A stretch of DNA of 64,000 bases from Bacillota bacterium. GTDB lineage: Bacteria; Bacillota; Bacilli; Paenibacillales; NBRC-103111. Position numbers and translations under genes: made by a program. This document shows positions 16,351-26,300 of the stretch, in pieces. The DNA lies in the NCBI GenBank assembly GCA_023386955.1, contig JAEWIS010000041.1, positions 62,001-126,000 of the forward strand, read 5' to 3'. Below the pieces are notes generated by a model. It saw only the letters and a list, made by a program, of their open reading frames with translations. It was not told where the DNA came from and did not search any database. Positions within the stretch are counted from its first letter, which is position 1. The number at the start of each line of letters is the position of its first letter.

Positions 16351-17402
16351 AGCTTCTGCATCTATCCAAGGAAGGCAGCCGGACGGACCTTACCCATCTG
16401 GTCCAGCGGATAACCTGGAGCGGCAGCTACCAGGAGGCGGCCAGGAAGCTGGAGGTGGAGCTGGCAGTATCGGCGACGGATGTTTGGCTGCGATCTCCGT
16501 CCGTTGAATTGGCGGATGTGCTGATGTTATTTTCCGGTAAGGGGGAGGAATTGTTCCGGGGTTATGTGTTTGGCAAGTCTAAAACCCTAACCGGCAACCG
16601 ACTGACCATTAACGCCTATGACGGGATGATCTATCTCATCAAGTCGGAGCTGTCCAGGCAGTTCCAACAGGTGACAGCAGAGCAAATTGCGGATGTGGTT
16701 TGCCGGGAGTTGGAGATTCTGGCAGGCGAGATGGCCTACACAGGCATCCCCCAGAGCTTTCCCCACCTGGCCAAAACAGGCTATGAGGCGATTATGACCG
16801 CATACACCACCGCAGGCAGACAAAACGGAAAACGTTATATGCCCCGCATGAATGCAGGCAAGCTGGATGTTGTGGAAAAAGGTGCTGAGGTGGCCCGGCG
16901 CAAGGTGTTGGCATCGGTGCATCTGACGGAGTCCAGTTATGGCGAAAATCTGGAGGATATGGTGAATACGGTGCTGTTGGCGGATGAAAAAGGCAATGCG
17001 CTTGGCCATATTTCCCGTCCGGAATGGGTTTCCTCTTATGGGCTATTGCAGCGGGTTTACCAGCAGGAGGAGGGCAAGGATGTGGTAACCATGGCCAAAG
17101 CCCTGCTTCAGGATTACAGGAAAAATGCATCTGTGGAGCTTTTGGGTGGGCCGGATGCGTACGACCTTATCGCGGGGAATGCGGTTCAAGTCCGGGAGTC
17201 CTATACAGGACTCAACGGGCTATTTTATATCGATGAGGATACGCATACCTTCGAAAACGGGCAGCACATGGTGGCGCTGGAGCTGAACTTCCAGAACGTG
17301 ATGGATGAGCAGGAGGCGGAACAGCCTGTGAAGGACGCAGATCCATCTGGAGCCGATAAGGACGACATTTTCATGTATCTGAAGGAGTACAAGGGAGGCT
17401 AA
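16347..17402 (+). CDS. xkdQ: baseplate hub protein (XkdQ/YqbQ family)
   Basis: The 351-aa protein is of the XkdQ type: LTHLVQRITWSGSYQEAARKL at the start, AYDGMIYLIKSELSRQF near residue 90, and a GpD/gp27-like beta core. It forms the hub that joins the tube to the spike. The ATG overlaps the XkdP stop by 4 bp. The length is close to the family's usual size of about 320-350. Confidence 0.9.
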   Translation: MKLLHLSKEGSRTDLTHLVQRITWSGSYQEAARKLEVELAVSATDVWLRSPSVELADVLMLFSGKGEELFRGYVFGKSKTLTGNRLTINAYDGMIYLIKSELSRQFQQVTAEQIADVVCRELEILAGEMAYTGIPQSFPHLAKTGYEAIMTAYTTAGRQNGKRYMPRMNAGKLDVVEKGAEVARRKVLASVHLTESSYGENLEDMVNTVLLADEKGNALGHISRPEWVSSYGLLQRVYQQEEGKDVVTMAKALLQDYRKNASVELLGGPDAYDLIAGNAVQVRESYTGLNGLFYIDEDTHTFENGQHMVALELNFQNVMDEQEAEQPVKDADPSGADKDDIFMYLKEYKGG

Positions 17403-17403
17403 C

Positions 17404-17679
17404 ATGCAGAGTGCGGCATGGCTGGTGAATTTCATCCGGAATGAGGCGGTGAAGGCGCGCCCTTCCGGTATTTTTTTGGCTGAGCTGGCCAGCGGGGATC
17501 CGTTCCGCATCCGGCTGTCGGGGGTGGAGCTGGGCAGTCCGTTTGTGCTGGCAACGCCGGAGCTGCTGGCTGCGGCTTCCGGCGATGAACCTACAGTGAG
17601 GCCCGGTGACACGATTCTGGTCCTGGGGCTGGACAACCAGCAGCAATATGTAGCGGTAAGCAAGGTGGTGAAGAGCTGA
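17404..17679 (+). CDS. xkdR: XkdR-like baseplate protein (DUF2577)
   Basis: The 91-aa protein fits DUF2577/XkdR: it opens with NEAVKARPSGIFLAEL and contains RPGDTILVLGLDNQQQYVAV, a small beta-barrel (OB-like) fold associated with the spike or hub. It begins right after the hub gene and its stop overlaps the start of XkdS (TGATG). Confidence 0.85.
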   Translation: MQSAAWLVNFIRNEAVKARPSGIFLAELASGDPFRIRLSGVELGSPFVLATPELLAAASGDEPTVRPGDTILVLGLDNQQQYVAVSKVVKS

Positions 17680-18101
17680 TGGCGGGCATTTTTCCATTTA
17701 TGGAGGTACCGGCAGACACACTTGGCAAAAAAGAGCTGCCCCTGTTCCGGGAATACGCCTGGGATTTCGGCAGCGGCCAAATGAAGCTGGTGAACGGTGC
17801 TCCAGTGGTGGTCGAAGGGCAGGAGGCGCTTCGGGTGTGGATCTACAAGGCGCTGCGTACGGCGCGTTACCGATATTTGGGCTATAGCCCGTATTACGGC
17901 ACAGAGCTGGAGGCCCTGATCGGCAGTTCCTACACAACCGGAGCCACCCAGTTAGAGCTGACCCGGTACATCCGCGAGGCTTTGCTGGTGAATCCATATA
18001 TTACGGGAGTTCCTCAGGTGGAAGCCAATCTGCGAGGGGACCGGTTGGAGGGAATAGTGCGTGTGGAGACGATTTATGGGGAGGTGAAGGTGGATGTTTG
18101 A
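17679..18101 (+). CDS. xkdS: XkdS-like baseplate wedge protein (DUF2634, gp25-like)
   Basis: The 140-aa protein contains YAWDFGSGQMKLVNGAP and LRTARYRYLGYSPYYGTELE, as in XkdS/YqbS, the gp25-like sheath initiator of contractile tails. It overlaps the previous stop by one base and the next start by 8 bp. Confidence 0.88.
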   Translation: MAGIFPFMEVPADTLGKKELPLFREYAWDFGSGQMKLVNGAPVVVEGQEALRVWIYKALRTARYRYLGYSPYYGTELEALIGSSYTTGATQLELTRYIREALLVNPYITGVPQVEANLRGDRLEGIVRVETIYGEVKVDV

Positions 18102-19143
18102 GCAGGAGAGCCAGGAAAAGCTTTTGAAATCCATGCTGGGACGGCTGGAGCCCGGTATCGCCAAGCAGGAGGGGACGTTTTCGTATGACGTTTCCTCGGC
18201 GCTTTCTGTGGAGCTGGCTATTGCCTATGCCCAGTTGGAGCGGGTGCTGCGGTTGGGCTTTGCCGCCACGAGCTCCGGGATATATCTGGACCGCCGTGCG
18301 GATGAGCATGGCGTTACCCGCCGCAGTGCCGTTAAGGCCAACGGCGAGGTGGTAGTGACGGGTTCGGCAGGTGCAGCGGTGCCGAAGGGTACGGTTTTTG
18401 CCACGGGAGCGGGTGTCCGGTATGTCAGTACGGCCGGTGCGGTGCTATCTGCTGAGGGCAGGGCGGTGGTTAGGGTGGAAGCGGAAAAGGCAGGGATCTC
18501 CGGCAATGCAGCCTCCGGGACGATTACCATCATTCCCGTGTCGGTGTCCGGTGTATCTGCTGTGAGTAATGCTGCTGCGGTGACAGGGGGAGCCGATGCC
18601 GAGGGGGACGCGTCCCTTCTGGAGCGGCTTCTGCAGCGGGTGCGCAATCAGGCCACCAGCGGCAACGCAGCCCATTATAGGCTGTGGGCGATGGAAGTGG
18701 AGGGTATCGGGGATGCCCGGGTTTTTCCGCTGTGGAACGGTCCAGGGACGGTGAAGGTGGTGGTGTTGGACCTGGCCAAACGGGCTCCGGCAGCAGAGCT
18801 GGTGAATGCGGTGAAGGCCCATATTGAAGCCACCCGCCCTGTGGGGGCAACGGTCACCGTAGAAGCAGCCCAGGAAACGGCCATTCATGTCTCGGTCCAG
18901 GTGACATTGAGCTCCGGTTACACCCGGGACGGGGTAAAAGCAGCTGTTGCGGCGGGCATTCAGATGTATTTGCAGGGGCTGGCCTTTAAGGACCCGGTCG
19001 TCCGGTACACCCGGATCGCCAATATGATCCTGGATACCCCCGGGGTGGTGGATTATTCCGCCCTTACCGTGAATGGCGGGGCCGTTAATATCTCCATTGG
19101 AGATAAGGCGGTGGCGGTTCCGGGCAATTTGACGGTCGGATAG
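18094..19143 (+). CDS. xkdT: baseplate J/gp47 family protein
   Basis: The 349-aa protein has the baseplate-J layout: helical N-terminus, the LDRRADEHGVTRRSAVKANGE region around 66-86, a Gly/Val-rich beta domain and the C-terminal YTRIANMILDTPGVVDYSAL. It forms the baseplate wedge with the downstream YmfQ-like protein. The gene overlaps xkdS by 8 bp. Confidence 0.93.
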   Translation: MFEQESQEKLLKSMLGRLEPGIAKQEGTFSYDVSSALSVELAIAYAQLERVLRLGFAATSSGIYLDRRADEHGVTRRSAVKANGEVVVTGSAGAAVPKGTVFATGAGVRYVSTAGAVLSAEGRAVVRVEAEKAGISGNAASGTITIIPVSVSGVSAVSNAAAVTGGADAEGDASLLERLLQRVRNQATSGNAAHYRLWAMEVEGIGDARVFPLWNGPGTVKVVVLDLAKRAPAAELVNAVKAHIEATRPVGATVTVEAAQETAIHVSVQVTLSSGYTRDGVKAAVAAGIQMYLQGLAFKDPVVRYTRIANMILDTPGVVDYSALTVNGGAVNISIGDKAVAVPGNLTVG

Positions 19144-19166
19144 GGTAGGAGAGGAGACGAGACAAC

Positions 19167-19718
19167 ATGAGCTTGCGTGAGCAGGTAGCGGGATACATCC
19201 CCCCGCTGTACCAGGAGGATCTGACCTGCGGTTCGCTGCTGAATGCGGGAGCCGATGAGCTGGAGCTGCTGGAAAACGGGATGGCCGACGTACTGAATCA
19301 ATTGTTTGTGGACACGGCCACGTGGGGGTTAGCGGCTTGGGAGAGCTTTCTCGGGCTGCCCACCGATACCGCCAAAAATGAAAATGACCGCCGGGCGGTA
19401 ATCCGCTCCCAGCTCCGCGGGTCGGGGACGGTAACGGCCGAGTTGCTCCAGAGTGTGGCCCAGGCCTATGACAACGGGCAAATCGAAGTGATGGAGGAGC
19501 CGGAGCTGTACAAGCTGACCATCCGTTTTGCCGGCACTATCGGACTGCCGCCCAATCTGGCTGATCTGAAGGCAGCGGTGGAGGCGGTCAAACCCGCCCA
19601 TCTGGCGGTGGTGTATGTGTACAAATATTTTTTGATTAACCAGGTTCATAATGTGATGACCATCGGGGAGCTGGAGGGGCGATCCTTGTATGACTTTGCC
19701 CCTTTTATCCCCGCTTAA
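19167..19718 (+). CDS. xkdU: YmfQ/XkdU-family tail protein (DUF2313)
   Basis: The 183-aa protein starts SLREQVAGYIPPLYQEDL and has ENGMADVLNQLFVDTATWGLAAWE, the usual YmfQ pattern. It is the gpI-like baseplate component that links the wedge to fibres. Its position between baseplate J and the fibre gene agrees. GGAGAGGAGACGAG precedes the ATG. Confidence 0.9.
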   Translation: MSLREQVAGYIPPLYQEDLTCGSLLNAGADELELLENGMADVLNQLFVDTATWGLAAWESFLGLPTDTAKNENDRRAVIRSQLRGSGTVTAELLQSVAQAYDNGQIEVMEEPELYKLTIRFAGTIGLPPNLADLKAAVEAVKPAHLAVVYVYKYFLINQVHNVMTIGELEGRSLYDFAPFIPA

Positions 19719-19733
19719 GAAGGGAGAGGGCCC

Positions 19734-21857
19734 ATGCCTAAATATACGCCGAATCTCAACATTCAGCTGGCCGATCCGGGAACGGACGGCAATCAGACCT
19801 TTAATATCGAAACCATGATCAACGACCCTGTGGAAAAATTGGATGAAGCCCTTGGACTGGTGCCGGTTTCCGGTGACGTAAGGGCAGCGACAACGGGCAA
19901 TATCGTGCTGAGTGGGGGGCAGACCATTGATGGCATCGCTCTGGCCGCAGGCAACCGGGTGCTGGTGAAGAACCAGACGGCAGGGAAGGAAAACGGGATT
20001 TATACCGTTGCGTCTGGGGCGTGGACTCGGACTGCAGATGCCAACAGCACCGCCAAGCTGGCGGCCGGCATTAGCGTGTACGTGGAGGAGGGGGCTGCCA
20101 ACGGGAAATCCCGATGGCAAATGATTAATACCGGAGCTGTCACCCTGGACACAACAGCCATCACCTTCGAAAAAACCGGCGGCGCCGCCTCGGCTACCGA
20201 TGCCGTCATCGGCAGCCGAACTATCTCGGATGCCACCGCCCCTACGGGGGATAGCGGCACCGTGACCACCCTGTTCGGGTGGCTCGCCAGCATGATCAAG
20301 GCCATCACCGGCGGCGCCACCTGGCGCACCCTGCCCGGCATGAGCATCGCCGCCATCAAAAGCGTGCTGGACGCAGCGACAAATTTGGGCACGGCAAGTA
20401 CGCTGATGAAGCGGGATGCCTCCGGCCGGGCGCAGGTAGCAGCGCCGTCGGCAGCCGCGGATATCGCGCGCAAGGATACGGTGGACGGGGCGATAACGGC
20501 CCATAAAGCAGAGGCGGACCCGCATACCGGGTATGTGAAGAAGTCGGGGGATACGATGACGGACCTTCTTTGGACTCCTAAGATTATTATAACTGGAGCA
20601 TCGGGATCTGAAGGCGGTGAAATTCAATATGCCAAACCAATCACCGGTACGGAGCTCAATTATGATGTGATTGGTGATGTCCAAGGGAATAAAATGCGTT
20701 TCTATGAGAACGGAAACCGTTATGCAGGGGCGCATATAAACTTAAAAAAGGGAAGTGGCGTAGACGATAACGAAATAGTTACCGCCACCGTACGCGATAT
20801 AGTTTATTACGTACGTACTGACGGCAATGACAGTAACACGGGCTTAGCTAATACAACATCAGGAGCATTTAAAACGATTGGTAAGGCAATCAGCATGATT
20901 CCGCAGATTGTAAATCATGTAATTACAATCAACGTGCCCCCTGGAACATATGCTGAGAACATCTCCCTGAGTGGATACAGCGGTAAGGGGTTAATAAATT
21001 TAAACGGAGCATCATCTGCAACCAACACGCATGTAACTAATATCATACAAGTAACTCACTCTACATGTAGGATACGTATTGCAGGATTTAGGGTAACGGA
21101 TGTGAGCGCATGGTCTTTTTATGTCAGCAACTCCTCACTTGTCGAAATTACCTATTGCACCATCGACGTTAGTGCTGCTGCCGTAGGGTTTTACGTCCTT
21201 TATGCAAAGGTAAACATAACCAACTGCTCTATCTCGAACAGATCTACTGCAATTTTTGCTGATGTAGGCGGTGACGTATATGCAGCAAATAATACTGGAA
21301 CTGGAAATACTACTGCGCATGCTGCATATTATTCCGGTAGGATTAGCATAGGAGGGACGTACCCTGCTGCTGACACAAAGGACCAAACGCTGTATGGTGG
21401 TATCATATCTGGCGGAGTCCTCAACCCATGGGGAGATAACACCGCGAATAACAGATCAGTCATGAGTGCATATCATGACACAGCCCAAACCGTTGAGGCG
21501 GCGACCTACACCAAGCTTGTTTATAAAGCAGAGTATTATGACATGCTGTCGGAGTACAATCCAACAACGAGTAGGTTTACCGCTAAAAAATTCGGTATCT
21601 ACTTACTGCGCGCCAGCATGTATTTTATTAACCCCGGAGCGGGAAAGTTGATAACTTTGCTTGCATACATCAACGGTGCCTTGGTGAGGCACATCACACA
21701 AGGATTTACTGATTCAGGTGATTATCTATCTAGTGGGGCGCTAACGCTACCGCTAAATGCGGGAGATTATGTTGAAATTTACATGTTCTCATCAGTGCGC
21801 CTTGAAACCGCACCGTCCACTCTGGCTTCACAGTTTGAAGTAGTTAGGTTGGCATAA
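19734..21857 (+). CDS. tail fibre with beta-helix and C1q-like tip
   Basis: The 707-aa protein has three parts. Residues 1-280 are GC-rich with a typical phage attachment segment (LSGGQTIDGIALAAGNRVLV). Residues about 350-560 resemble a right-handed beta-helix (VRTDGNDSNTGLANTTSGAF, NVPPGTYAENISLSGYSG). Residues about 580-707 look like a C1q/TNF-type trimer tip. From about 20,570 the DNA is clearly more AT-rich, so the receptor-binding part has probably been exchanged. This protein would set the target range of the particle. Tail-fibre identity is strong; tip fold is inferred. Confidence 0.85.
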   Translation: MPKYTPNLNIQLADPGTDGNQTFNIETMINDPVEKLDEALGLVPVSGDVRAATTGNIVLSGGQTIDGIALAAGNRVLVKNQTAGKENGIYTVASGAWTRTADANSTAKLAAGISVYVEEGAANGKSRWQMINTGAVTLDTTAITFEKTGGAASATDAVIGSRTISDATAPTGDSGTVTTLFGWLASMIKAITGGATWRTLPGMSIAAIKSVLDAATNLGTASTLMKRDASGRAQVAAPSAAADIARKDTVDGAITAHKAEADPHTGYVKKSGDTMTDLLWTPKIIITGASGSEGGEIQYAKPITGTELNYDVIGDVQGNKMRFYENGNRYAGAHINLKKGSGVDDNEIVTATVRDIVYYVRTDGNDSNTGLANTTSGAFKTIGKAISMIPQIVNHVITINVPPGTYAENISLSGYSGKGLINLNGASSATNTHVTNIIQVTHSTCRIRIAGFRVTDVSAWSFYVSNSSLVEITYCTIDVSAAAVGFYVLYAKVNITNCSISNRSTAIFADVGGDVYAANNTGTGNTTAHAAYYSGRISIGGTYPAADTKDQTLYGGIISGGVLNPWGDNTANNRSVMSAYHDTAQTVEAATYTKLVYKAEYYDMLSEYNPTTSRFTAKKFGIYLLRASMYFINPGAGKLITLLAYINGALVRHITQGFTDSGDYLSSGALTLPLNAGDYVEIYMFSSVRLETAPSTLASQFEVVRLA

Positions 21858-21868
21858 AGGAGGCCCAC

Positions 21869-22324
21869 ATGAACATATCCAGAGCAATCCAGCATATCTA
21901 CCCGCAGGCCGTGCTGCATAATGATTACATCATTCAAGACGATGGTCCCACACCAGTCCTTCGCTCAAAAGTGGATGGTCTTTTCCGGTTTCCCCTGCAG
22001 CCACTTGCTGAGGGTGAAACTGAAGAAATGGAAGGCATCCACTACCGCATGGCAGTTGATTACAACCGTCTGACCCTGGGCGTAGATTACGACATAGTAG
22101 AGCGCGGTCCTTATATTGCCGCTTGGAACCTCCCGGAGCCGCAGCCCACGGAGCAGGAGCTTCAGGAGGCGTGGAATGCGATCAAGGATCTGCCTGAGGA
22201 ACCGCAGCCACTTACTGAGGCAGAGCGCATTCGTCAGCTGGAGGAGGAGAATAAGCTTTTGGCTGAACGGGCGGCATTTATTGAGGATTTGATTGCTGAA
22301 CTGGCGGTGCGGATCTATCCGTAA
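21869..22324 (+). CDS. xkdW: XkdW-like protein with C-terminal coiled coil
   Basis: The 151-aa protein begins ISRAIQHIYPQAVLHNDYIIQDDG, as in XkdW-family proteins, and ends in a charged coiled coil (RIRQLEEENKLLAERAAFIE). In PBSX it follows the fibre gene and precedes xkdX, as here. The role is probably fibre assembly or attachment, which is not proven for the family. AAAGGAGG lies before the ATG. Confidence 0.82.
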   Translation: MNISRAIQHIYPQAVLHNDYIIQDDGPTPVLRSKVDGLFRFPLQPLAEGETEEMEGIHYRMAVDYNRLTLGVDYDIVERGPYIAAWNLPEPQPTEQELQEAWNAIKDLPEEPQPLTEAERIRQLEEENKLLAERAAFIEDLIAELAVRIYP

Positions 22325-22380
22325 TCGCCAGTTGGAATTTGCGTCATAAATTCATGTCACAAAAGTGAAGGGAGGGGTCC

Positions 22381-22515
22381 ATGATGATGGCCAGATTTTT
22401 TGCGCAACGCGTGATTGTTGGTAAGATGGCATACAAAGACATCCCGGCAACGCTTAAGCCGGGAGTGGCTGTGGTTTTGACCGATCAGGGTATGGAACAT
22501 CTAATCGAAGCGTAG
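22381..22515 (+). CDS. xkdX: XkdX-like small tail protein
   Basis: A 44-aa reading frame begins at ATG 22381 (with two further in-frame ATGs directly after) with AGGGAGGGG 4-12 bases upstream and ends at TAG 22515. The pattern FFAQRVIVGKMAYKDIPATL and the position after xkdW resemble the very short XkdX proteins of PBSX-type loci. It is the last gene of the tail operon before a hairpin. No holin or endolysin follows. Confidence 0.65.
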   Translation: MMMARFFAQRVIVGKMAYKDIPATLKPGVAVVLTDQGMEHLIEA

Positions 22516-22933
22516 AGTGTGTGGGTCTTATAGGGAATACTCTTGGGCACCCGGGCCGCTAACGGAACTCACAGGCTCTTAGCGGCCCAAAAATGACTAA
22601 TTTTTGTTCTAACGGAACTCAGCGTTCCTTAGACGCATACTTTTACTCTCCGCACACCTGTTTCTGCTTCTAAGAGCTTCTGAGTTCCGTTACAGAACTA
22701 GCGGAGGCTTTTTAAGCGTTTAAGAGCTTTTGAGTTCCGTTACAGAGTTAACGGTGGGTATTTGCATCTCGGGCAGAACGTTTGGCTGCTTGGGCGCATC
22801 CCTGAATGGGGGACAAGCCGACCTGCATGCGTCTTTTGTGGCAAACAACGCTGATTATAGGCTATTCAGCGCATACATGGAGCTGCAAATGCAGCATACA
22901 GAATGCCCAACCAGCCCTGCTGCCGCAATTCCC
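22516..22933. repeat. intergenic palindromic repeat island 3
   Basis: This 418-bp gap separates the tail operon from a convergent operon. TAACGGAACTCA occurs at about 22560 and 22611, and TGAGTTCCGTTACAGA occurs inverted at about 22690 and 22730, the latter two preceded by TAAGAGCTT, so two direct copies face two inverted ones. The family resembles islands 1 and 2. The remaining part (about 22770-22933) shows no clear feature. Confidence 0.75.
22553..22588 (+). terminator. hairpin at the end of the tail operon, made by a repeat unit
   Basis: GGGCCGCTAA at 22553-22562 pairs perfectly with TTAGCGGCCC at 22579-22588, with a 16-nt loop that contains the CGGAACTC repeat core. A run of five As, not Ts, follows, so it would terminate best on the minus strand, but the stem could stop either direction. 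Confidence 0.5.
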
Positions 22934-23323
22934 TTACTTATCCCTCACTGCCACTCGCCTTACTTTCAAATAAAACTGCTGCCACTCCGGGGAGCAGTTG
23001 GGGATGTGGGGGGCGGTGAGCTGCTGCAGCTCCAGCGCCTCTTCCTCGGCTTGCTGGGCCGCCAGGGCAGCGGCCTTGCTGCCGCGGCGGGGTAGGGGGG
23101 CTGGAGCATTCACCGCTCCAGCGAGGTCTGCCCCTTCAGCATTCGCAGCTGCCTCACCTCGACCCGCCCCCGCAGGCTTAGCCCCACTGGCGGCACCCCT
23201 TCCGCTTCCCGGCGGGCGGCCGCGCCGCTTGGGTGCTGGCGCATCCACTGTGCCAGCCTCCTCCTTAAGGTCGGCTGCTGGTTGTTCATCAGCAGCCGAC
23301 CCCATCTTTTCCAAACCATCCAT
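22934..23323 (-). CDS. small AT-hook protein
   Basis: The 129-aa low-complexity protein is rich in Ala, Gly, Pro and Glu. It has an AT-hook core, KRRGRPPGSGRG (residues about 32-43), a minor-groove binding motif. The C-terminal 30 residues (APHIPNCSPEWQQFYLKVRR) look ordered. It is the third gene of a SWIM-SNF2 operon, 20 bp after the helicase stop, with GGGAGG upstream. A GTG directly before the ATG could also start it. DNA binding is inferred from the motif. Confidence 0.65.
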   Translation of the reverse strand: MDGLEKMGSAADEQPAADLKEEAGTVDAPAPKRRGRPPGSGRGAASGAKPAGAGRGEAAANAEGADLAGAVNAPAPLPRRGSKAAALAAQQAEEEALELQQLTAPHIPNCSPEWQQFYLKVRRVAVRDK

Positions 23324-23343
23324 CACCGCTGCACCTCCCTAAT

Positions 23344-26300
23344 TTACTCCTCCATCCACTGCCGCCGCAGGGTAAACAGCTCCCGCAGCTCGTCGGTGGA
23401 CAGCTCGGTAATCCAGTTTTCCCCGCTGCCGATAATCTGCTGGCTTAACCCCTGTTTTTTATCAATCATCTGGTCGATACGCTCCTCCAGGGTGCCCAGG
23501 GAGATGAATTTATGCACCTGCACATCCCGGCGTTGGCCAATCCGGAAGGCCCGGTCCGTCGCCTGGTTCTCCACCGCGGGATTCCACCACCGGTCGAAGT
23601 GGAACACATGATTAGCTGCCGTCAGATTCAACCCCGTTCCTCCGGCCTTCAGCGACAGGACAAAAATCCCCGTAACCGCATCCTCCTGGAAGCGCTCCAC
23701 CATTTCATCCCGTTTGACCTTCGGGACGCCGCCATGCAGGAACAGCACGGGTTCGCCGCGCTCCGCCGCCAGCGTCTCTTGAAGCAGCCGCCCCATCTGG
23801 GCGAATTGGGTAAAGATCAGGCACTTGTCACCCTCCACCCGAAGCTCCTCGATCATCTCCAGCAAACGCGCCAGCTTGGCGGATTGACCCGCCATACCAA
23901 CACCGCGGGCGCTCCCGCCACGATCCCGTCCCACACCGGACGAGGTCTCTTCTTCCTCCAACAGACCTGCTTCCGAAGAAACCTCTTCCCCTTTTTTGAC
24001 CAGCAAAAGAGGATGATCACACACCTGCTTCAGCCGGGTGAGGGTAGCCAGGATCAGGCCGCGCCGCTCCATGGGGGAGAGGGTTTCCACCTTGTTCAGC
24101 ATGTCCTGTACAATCGATTCATACAGGGCGCCTTGCTCTGCGGTCAGCGGCACGAAGGTTTTCATTTCATTCTTATCCGGCAGATCCAGCTGGATGGCCG
24201 GGTCCTTCTTCACGCGGCGTAGCAGGAACGGCTTGATCAATTGCTGCACCTGACCGATGCGGGCGGTGTTGCCCTTTTCCACCTCGCTCACGAAATTCCG
24301 CCTGAATTCACCCAATGAACCCAGATAACCTGGATTCACTACGTCAAAAATCGACCACAGCTCCGTCAGCCTGTTCTCAATCGGAGTACCCGTCAGCGCA
24401 ATCCGATGGCGGGCGTTCAGCCTGCGGACGGCAGCCGCTTGTTTGGTGTAGGCATTTTTGATATTCTGCGCTTCATCCAGACAGAGGGCGCTCCATTCCA
24501 CCTGGGCCAGAGACTCCTCGTCCATCTGGGTCAGGGTATACGAGGTCAGGACCACATCCGCACCTTCGATAGAGGCAGGGAAGGCCTCCCCTTTGACCCG
24601 CTGGGCCCCATAGTGCAGCAGCACATTCATCCCCGGCGCAAAACGCTCCAGCTCCTTCTGCCAATTCCCGATAACGGAGGTGGGACAGATCAGCAGGGCG
24701 GGAGCCGTCAACCGGCCGCTCTCCTTCAGATGAAGCAGGTACCCGATCCATTGCACGGTTTTGCCCAGACCCATATCGTCGGCCAGACAGCCGCCCAGCC
24801 CGAACCGGCTCAAGAACGTCATCCAGGACATGCCTTCCCGCTGGTAACGCCGGAGCTCCCCCTGGAACCCTGCCGGGTCTGGCAAAAGGGGAATGGTCGC
24901 CGTTTCCTGAAGCTGCCCCAGCATCCTACCCAGATGCTCGTTTAATTCCACCTCTAACCGGAGCAGACCTTCATCCTCGTCCGGATCATCCGCCCCTGGC
25001 TCATCCGTCTCCCCATGCTCCAGCTCCGTTCCGCCCAACAGATGCAGCTCCATCGCTTCGCGGAAGGTCAGACCATTCTTCTTGCGGGTACGGCTCATGA
25101 TCTTGCGGATGGCCTCCAGCATGGTTGGGTCCAGCAGGACCCACTCCCCGTTCACACGGAGCAGACGTTTATTGTGCTCGGCCAACCGGAGGAATTCCTC
25201 CTCACTAAGCTGCGCCTCTCCCAACGCTACCCGCCAGTCGAATTCAATAATCGCGTCCATGCCGAACATGCTGCCGGCCGCTCCTACAGAGGACCGGACC
25301 TTGGCCTTCAGCCGGACCCGCTGCTTGCGCACTTGCTCCCACCAGGCAGGGAGCAGCACGGCAGCCCCCGCCTCAGCCAAACGGACACTGTCCTCGGTCA
25401 GGAAACGCCATACCTCCTCATCCGGCAAAATACGCTTCACCGTCCCGCCAGCGCCGTCCAATCCGGGAACCACCGTTAGCCAGCGACGTTGCTCCTTCTG
25501 CACACGGGGCCCCGCTTCCACATGCCATGCTTCCGGGAGGAGGGAGTCCGCAGAGGTTTCCAGCTCATCCTGCCACAGCACCCGAAAGGCTGGATTATCC
25601 CGGTCCAGCAGCACCGTATCCAACTGCCAAGTCTCCCGAACCTCACCATGGTCATCTGTTGTTCCTGGCTCGGTAAGACGGAGGGCAACCCGGAAAGGAA
25701 CCTCGTCCTTTTTCCAACCGGTAAGAATTTGCCAATCCTCTTCATCTGCCACAAGTCCTTCTGCAGGAGCGTCAGCAGGGTCATTGTTTTGACCGGACAA
25801 GCGGGTGGGCTGGATCAAAGGATACGCCTCTAAAAGCTTTTCCCAAGCGGAGCTTACCTCTGTGTGCTCCTTCGTCCAGGCGTCAAGCACACGGTTAGGC
25901 CATTCTGCGACAAGGGGCTTCATTCCCTCCTCAGCCGACTCTTCCAGGAGTTTTTCCCATTCTGCCGACTCCTCATCCTCCAGTAAAAGCCGCCAGCCCA
26001 GCCGTCCTTCCCGCCAACTTTCATAATCCGGGGCAAAACGCCCTTCCTCCAGACAGCGGAGCAGAATAGGAGCAGCTTGGATCAGATAGGTCAGGCGCGG
26101 GGTATATTCCATCTCAATAGCGGCGTTATGAATGTCCTTCGCTAGGTAACGAACAGACATCCCTTCGGGCAGGACAATGGCATCCTCACCTTTGTAATCT
26201 CCCTTTAGGGTTTCCAGCAGGGTGCCGTAAAAGCTGGCCTCATGCCAAGCAAACAGCCGGTGCTTCACATGTTCAATCGGGAGAGGCTGCCGGTCTACCG

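Noticed and set aside
19329..20735. 468-codon antisense frame over xkdU and the fibre gene
   Set aside because: Shadow frame without motif, RBS or neighbour logic.
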